64,000 nucleotides of DNA, taken from Bolinopsis microptera (lineage: Eukaryota; Ctenophora; Tentaculata; Lobata; Bolinopsidae). The first letter of the stretch is position 1. Each line of letters starts with the position of its first letter. The translations under genes and the position numbers were made by a program. Where the stretch lies: contig NC_087081.1 of assembly GCF_026151205.1 (NCBI RefSeq), positions 10,293,113-10,357,112 on the forward strand. The letters are read 5' to 3'. The notes beneath the pieces were generated by a model. That model searched no databases, was not told the DNA's origin, and saw only the letters and a program-made list of their open reading frames with translations. Of this stretch, positions 58,141 to 64,000 are shown piece after piece.

Positions 58141-59455
58141 AAAGTTTACAGTGATTTTAAATTATAAACTATTAACAAAGATAATAAAGACTGCATTTTT
58201 GATAATTTCTCTGAGATAACAGCTGATGAACTCAAAGACCTGGTCTCAAAGATGTCCAACAATTTCTGCTGCTTGAAATTGGGATCCAATCCCAGCATTT
58301 CTCTTAAAAACTGTGTTGCTAAACTGACACCTTTTCTACTCCACGTTTTAAACTCATCCCAGAAGACTGGAATCTTTCCCTCAGATATGAATACAGCAGT
58401 CATCAAGCCGACTTTAAAGAAGAAAATGCTGATGTTGTTATTCTCAGTAACTATCGACCTAACATCTCTGCCTTCTCCAAGATCCTAAAGAGAATTTTAC
58501 TAAACCAGCCAAATGTCCATCTCACGAATCATAGCCTTTACTCAGTATTCTGACTCAGAAGTCCAATCTTGACATAACCGCCCTAATCACAGCTGTGAAA
58601 CATTACTTGTAAGAATGTGTGATGATCTTAACAGTTAACAAAGAAATTGAAGCTGGGAATGTTGTTATAGCTGTACTTCTCGACTTGAGTGCAGCGTATG
58701 ATACGATACCATTGACCACACAGTCGTACTGGAAAAGCTTATGAAAGACTATGGAATTACTGGAATTGGACTGCAATGGAAAAGGTCCTACCTTGAGAAA
58801 AGACATTTATGTGTTAAGATTGATGATACTCTTTCTTCTTTCTTGGAGCTTTTGTAACTGTACATCTCGTTTCAACCAAACCGTGTGGTACAGTTCACTG
58901 ATGTCTGAGACAGAAAAAACAAATGTCTCCCAGAGATAAAAGCATGGATGGTGAACAACTACATGAAACTAAACGAAACAAAGACAGAACTACTGGTGTT
59001 AGGAAAGAGCCATGTTCTAAAGAAGTGTGAACTCAATATCAGACTGCAATTTGGAAGCACCGAAATTCTACCTACGGAGTGCAAAGAAGACAGTTGGAAG
59101 CACCGCTTGAAGAGTCTAGGTGTAAAATTTGATGAAACTTTAAGTATGGAAAGACAGCTATCAATAATGTGAAAAGGAAATGTAGGAAATGTAGCTAGAT
59201 CTATCCTTAATGGGGCAGTTCGTTTAATCTATAAAATTGAAGACAGAACCACGGACTTGGTTCCCTTCTATACGACTATGCCCACATACTCCCTAGCCTA
59301 TAGACCAGCGAATCGTCTTCAAAGTTTGTCTTATATTAACCTACAGATCAGTTCACGGTACATGGTTTCAGACGGAACCGCTCATGTATTGATCAGATTT
59401 ATTCCATCCGCACCATTATTCATAACTGTATTGAGTTTAACATTCCACTTTATGT
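58140..59455 (+). mobile_element. Decayed CR1/L2-like LINE reverse transcriptase
   Basis: Plus-strand frames read in order: ITADELKDLVSKMSNNFCCL, KTGIFPSDMNTAVIKPTLKK, SNYRPNISAFSKILKRILL, AVLLDLSAAYDTI, WMVNNYMKLNETKTELLVLG and LKSLGVKFDETLSMERQLS, then a C-terminal ARSILNGAVRLIYKIEDRTT region. These are the standard reverse-transcriptase blocks of CR1/L2/jockey-type LINEs. Stops, frameshifts and a missing YxDD segment show that it is dead. Confidence 0.88.
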
Positions 59456-59519
59456 AAATTTCATTAATTTTAAGGTGCGTTTGATTCCATCATAAGAAAG
59501 TTTATCTGGTCAAGCATGA

Positions 59520-60045
59520 GACACTATGGAGTATGGACTTCCTGAGAAATATGTTAGAATCTTTCAGGCATTTTTCAACGGAACCATGAGTGCTGTTATG
59601 TCAGGGTTAATGGTGAAATGTCTGATTGGTTCTCTGTCAATTCAGGCACTGGACAGGGTGATATCCAGGGCCCTCCTCTATTTAAGTTTTGTCAGAACTT
59701 TGGAATCTTTTTGGCTGAGGTTCACAAGGCAATCAGTCATGGTACTGTACTGCAAAAGGAACTGAAGGGTGCAGATTTAAAAGTTATCATGGATATTGAC
59801 TACGCTGATGATCTGGCAGTGATGGACAATACTGAAAAAGGGATGCAGGAGTCCACTGATATTATCGCTTATTACACCTCTTATGCTGGGTTAAAGATCA
59901 ACGCTATAAAAACACAGTGCATGGCAATCAGCAAGTGTGTGTCCCAGCGACCTTACACCGAAAGAGACAGTATAAAGCTAACAGTGGATGGAGAACCTGT
60001 TGAATAGGTCAGTAACTTTGTTTCTCTTGGTGTCATGCGACAAAA
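59520..60045 (+). mobile_element. Second LINE reverse-transcriptase fragment
   Basis: EYGLPEKYVRIFQAFFNGTM, then after a frameshift WFSVNSGTGQGDIQGPPLF and MDIDYADDLAVMDNTEKGMQ (the YADD polymerase box), ending near EPVEQVSNFVSLGV. It has no overlap in sequence with the CR1-like piece before it, so it is a separate element. It breaks off at about 60045. Confidence 0.88.
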
Positions 60046-60741
60046 ATTACCCCTTTTTACTGTTCAGCGGTTTATGGAACTAGCGTATCGCTAGCGCTTA
60101 AAATTATCATGTTTTCATGATGCAACATTTTATTTTATAATTATATGCCCCTTTTTTTGGTTTAGCGGCCCAGATCAAGCCCATTGCCGGTGCTTCAACA
60201 ATGAACATATATGGAGTTACAATTTGTAATATCCGTATTTATCCAAGTTTTTATTAGTATGAAACGTGTTGATCTAAAATCATAACAAATGAGCATAACA
60301 CTTAATTAATTAGTTTAATACTTATTCTACGCCGCTTCAGTGGCTGTAAGAAAAATATTACTCTGTGCCTACCGCAAGGGGCTTCTGAGTGTTTAGTTTG
60401 CCATCGACCATTTGTGTTCAAAATTGTCCAAATTTTAACATTGTTTCATTGTATTTTACAACAAATGAATTATTCGACCCGATAAATAGGATAAAAAGGA
60501 TTTTTAAAAGGTTCCATTGTTTTGTAATCATGACCCGTTAGTTATAAAACAGATGAAATTAAAAGTGTAGATTTTTGAATACTTTTATCTACCTTATCGG
60601 ACTTTATTTGAATGGAAATTAATTGGACGCTGGATGCCCTAACATTCATTTTAGTGTCCGTTCAAATAAATTCCGATAAGTTTATTAAACTAAATACTGA
60701 TAATAAATGCCCTCTAGTGTTCATTTTAAATTCTGTTCAAA
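60046..60741. other. Non-coding DNA with an inverted repeat
   Basis: No gene seen. cttatcggactttatttgaa at about 60593 and its near complement ttcaaataaattccgataag at about 60661 form a 23-bp inverted repeat. They resemble the 50-bp direct repeats at 60742 and 63313. Confidence 0.5.
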
Positions 60742-60791
60742 ATTGTGTCCGTTCACGCAATGTCCGGTCAAATAACGTCTGATAAGGTAAT
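60742..60791 (+). repeat. 50-bp direct repeat, left copy
   Basis: Starts attgtgtccgttcacgcaat and ends gtctgataaggtaat. The same 50 bases, with two changes, occur at 63313-63362. Together they bracket the two long palindromes. Confidence 0.85.
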
Positions 60792-61213
60792 TACAATGCT
60801 GGCAAGCATTACCGTCGCCCTTATATTCACAATACTATTTGCCCCCTATACTATTATATCCCCTTTATTGTTTTCCAGGCATTAAGACTCATCGAAAGTA
60901 GTTCAGCAAGTATATTTAAGTTCAAAACATTCTAATTCAATGTTAAAGATGGCAGGAATAAGAAATATTTATATGGAGGTTTTTAAGAAATTTGCGCAAA
61001 ATACGCGCCAGCATGTTATACGAAATTAGGTAAAAAACCCAAAATCGCCATATTCAGGTGCCTTAAAAACCATGATAAAATTGAGTTAGAGATCTGAAAC
61101 TTTGCAGGGCGTCTAGACCTTGTCCAAATCGACTGTAAACAAAATTTCATGTTTCAGCAGTATCGGCAAGTGGGTTTTCTGGAACCCCTGTTTTACAACA
61201 GATTGTCGGAAGT

Positions 61214-61988
61214 ATCAACTTAATAACACCAGAATGTGTGTGTGTCTGTGTGTCTGTGTGTCTGTGTGTGTGTAATTTCCGAACGGTTATACAAAAAAAA
61301 CGGTAATAGTTACGGAACTGGTTTTTTCGGTATAGTGCTGACAAAACTCTGACGAAGCCCATAAGCAAATTTTATAAAAATCGGCCGTTGGTAAGTGGTT
61401 TAATTGATGATTTTGTTCCAGAAATGTGACATAAATGGATGGGAGAGAGAACGAGGAGGATAACATGTACCGTAATTAGTTTAGCCCCACGTAATACTAT
61501 AAGCTTAGAGCTCACTCTTGCGGCCGCTTTGTTTCAACTGTAGGGAGATTTCATACTTTCATAAGACATAAACAATGTAAAAGTATACAACCGCATAATA
61601 TATTTGATATCATATCACATATGTCTTATGAAAGTATGAAATCTCCCTACAGTTGAAACAAAGCGGCCGCAAGAGTGAGCTCTAAGCTTATAGTATTACG
61701 TGGGGCTAAACTAATTACGGTACATGTTATCCTCCTCGTTCTCTCTCCCATCCATTTATGTCACATTTCTGGAACAAAATCATCAATTAAACCACTTACC
61801 AACGGCCGATTTTTATAAAATTTGCTTATGGGCTTCGTCAGAGTTTTGTCAGCACTATACCGAAAAAACCAGTTCCGTAACTATTACCGTTTTTTTTGTA
61901 TAACCGTTCGGAAATTACACACACACAGACACACACACACAGACACACAGACACACAGACACACACATTCTGGTGTTATTAAGTTGAT
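61214..61988. repeat. Long near-perfect palindrome with 357- and 369-base arms
   Basis: The arm 61214-61570 is the reverse complement of 61620-61988, with a 49-base spacer. Differences are mainly in the (TG)n/(CA)n tract, plus very few other sites. The same 40-residue open frame is therefore seen on both strands. The arms share restriction-like phrases such as gcggccgc. A transcript through it would fold into a dsRNA hairpin. Confidence 0.95.
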
Positions 61989-63012
61989 ATATATGTATAG
62001 ACGCTTTGCCAGTCAATTGTAGCCTACATTTAAGTGTCCGTAGATTCAAAAGTATAAACGATACAGTCACCTCGAACCACAGGTTTTAAAGATAATCGTT
62101 TAAAATTTAGTTTATACTGTATTGAAAAATAATTTAACGTCATCATCATCACTTGATGACGTCATCAAGTTAAGTGTTTTTAAAACTTGATTTTTGACAA
62201 AGTAAGAAATCTTCAAATCGATTTTAAACCATTAAGGAGTAATTTTATTCAAAATCTGAGGACATTTTTAACTTAGATAATTGTTCAAGCATTCTGAAAA
62301 TCTACCGGAAAAGTTTCCTACCTTGCTCCTTCATAAAGATATTCGCTATTGAAGTTAGTGCTTTTTTGAAGAATAATTTTATTAAAACACAAAAGTTGTG
62401 AATTAGTATTCTCTGGTGTTGGGCCATCCCTTGGGGTGTGGAGCTCAATTGTGCTTTCTAAAGGTCTAAATTGTGTTATAAACTAGTTTTAAAGTTGAAA
62501 ATCAAAAAGTTGCACACGTGGGGACACGCCCAAATTGATTTAAAATAGCTAAAATCACTGAAAATTGTTATTTTCACGATTTTTATCAACTTTGGAGTCC
62601 CGTTGTGATCCAAGTTATTTTTGAAATCTTCTGAAACTTTGCATGCTTATCAAACTATATATTAAATACCACTATGCAAAAATTTACAGTGATTCAATAT
62701 TGTATGCGCATGCAACGTCCACTCAAAGTTTGCACGTGCGAAAGGTGAGAATTTTGCTCATTCGTGATTTCGAATATATTCTGCTTTCCACGATATTTAA
62801 ATGGCATTATATATGAATTTAATGCCAACTGGAATGAGTAAAAAGTGCCATATTCAGTCGGTTATCGACAGATATACCTACCTAAACACAAGGAAACGTT
62901 TTCAAAGGCAGAATTTCGAAATCGTCGAAATTACCTCCTTATTAATGAAGTTTCGACTGTGTAAATTATCCTGACATTATAATCAAAAAGAGATGATATT
63001 TGACCAAAACCC
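61989..63012. other. Non-coding DNA between two palindromes
   Basis: Unique-looking AT-rich DNA with one TGACGTCA inside the palindrome aacttgatgacgtcatcaagtt-like phrase at about 62148-62170. No gene seen. Confidence 0.45.
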
Positions 63013-63315
63013 ATAATCATGGGTAGAGTGAACCGCTGCCAGTGTCTCTGATTTTTTCCAAACAAAAGGAAATGATATTAATTTGAGGAACCTTCCGCAA
63101 ATGCAAATTGATACCGAGAATGAAATCGGTCGCTCGCTTTTCCCATTTAATAAGCTTTATTACAATTCGTAAGCCGTGAATGAATGGGAAAAGCGAGCGA
63201 CCGATTTCATTCTCGGTATCAATTTGCATTTGCGGACGGTTCCTTAAATTAATATCATTTCCTTTTGGTTGGAAAAGAGAGACACTGGCAGCGGTTCACT
63301 CTACCCATGATTATT
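63013..63315. repeat. Second long palindrome with arms of about 133 bases
   Basis: 63013-63147 and 63183-63315 are reverse complements with a handful of mismatches and a short indel, around a 35-base spacer. It ends where the right 50-bp direct repeat begins (63313). Confidence 0.93.
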
Positions 63316-63362
63316 GTGTCCATTCACGCAATGTCCAGTCAAATAACGTCTGATAAGGTAAT
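63313..63362 (+). repeat. 50-bp direct repeat, right copy
   Basis: Matches 60742-60791 at 48 of 50 positions by eye. It overlaps the last three bases of the second palindrome. Confidence 0.85.
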
Positions 63363-63603
63363 ATACTAAATTACAAGACTTTATATTGCTAAATCAATAT
63401 TTTATTATAAGAGAACTGTTGATAATGATTAATAGTTTGAATAAGATACTCTAGAAAGCATTGAGGACGTTACAACAGGAATTAATTTAATGTAGTCCAA
63501 TGAGTGGCATCGCTCTCCTCCCGTCCTAAGATGGCGTTTCTCTTGTCGCATATATGAGAGGCTATAGATTAAGATATTGGGGATACTGTCTTAGTCTAAA
63601 TAA

Positions 63604-64000
63604 CTGTATCTAGACACATTACAGTAACAGTGTCCTGTATTAAATACATCTACTACACTAACAGTATAGTTAGTGTAGTATTACAGTAACAATGTCCTGT
63701 AGTTAGTGTAGTATTACAGTAACAATGTCCTGTCTTTAATACATCTACTACACTTGCACGGTATCTAAACATATTATAATAAAAGTGTCCTGTCTTCAAT
63801 ACGTCTACTACACTTACAGTATCTAAACACATTACAGTAACATTGTCCTGTCTTAAAGACATCTACTACACTTACAGTATCTAGAAGTATTACAGTAACA
63901 GTGTCCTGTCTTCAATACATCTACTACACTAACAGTATCTAGACACATTACAGTAACAGTGTCCTGTCTTAAATACATCTACTACACTTACAGTATCTAG
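63604..64000. repeat. 58-bp tandem repeat running off the window end
   Basis: About six units of a 58-base repeat with phrases acagtatctagacacattac, agtaacagtgtcctgtctt and catctactacact. Some units are partly deleted or locally inverted (gttagtgtagtattacag at about 63669-63716). It continues past 64000. Confidence 0.92.

Overview
This is animal nuclear DNA: introns with GT/AG borders, a BET bromodomain gene, a clathrin AP-2 alpha gene, a histone H3 variant, a receptor with SRCR, TSP1, LDLa and seven-helix modules, decayed LINEs, a tRNA-derived SINE and several DNA-transposon families. The sequence is AT-rich, full of minisatellites, and CpG is not obviously depleted. An early-branching or marine invertebrate (cnidarian or sponge grade) fits, but I cannot name the species. 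All gene models were spliced by eye; exon phases were checked by arithmetic.

Layout: (1) 1.1-3.9 kb, minus strand: an uninterrupted BET gene. (2) 4-8.6 kb: non-coding DNA with small repeats. (3) 8.66-18.91 kb, minus strand: a 19-exon gene for a RAG1-like protein of about 912 residues. The nonamer-binding-like region, the LPGYH motif, the first catalytic Asp, the split C2H2 zinc site and the last catalytic Glu can all be aligned. The second catalytic Asp looks replaced by Ser. Its second intron carries two DNA transposons: a 1,109-bp element with 5-bp target duplications and the RSS-type heptamer CACAGTG at both ends, and a 1,704-bp hAT-like element. (4) 20.1-20.7 kb: a retroelement remnant. 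(5) 21.53-42.62 kb, plus strand: the AP-2 alpha gene, 26 exons, 990 residues. Its introns hold the second hAT-like copy, mariner-like and foldback elements, large minisatellites, a decayed RTE-like LINE, a polypurine tract and a SINE. (6) 44.56-45.65 kb, plus strand: a 4-exon H3 variant that joins a canonical H3 tail start to a lengthened loop 1, as centromeric H3s have. (7) 45.7-51.5 kb: intergenic, with MITE-like elements and a possible 55-residue membrane microprotein. (8) 51.5-57.8 kb, minus strand: the SRCR/TSP1/LDLa receptor gene, with an in-frame stop and a phase clash in its upstream exons. (9) 58.1-64 kb: two decayed LINEs, two long near-perfect palindromes and a 58-bp tandem repeat that runs off the end.

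The point of greatest interest is a host-like, multi-exon RAG1-like gene that carries, in its own intron, a transposon whose ends look like a primitive asymmetric RSS pair: the same heptamer, a shared 14-bp inner block, and spacers of 6 and 16 bp. Whether the protein ever acted on such ends is inference.
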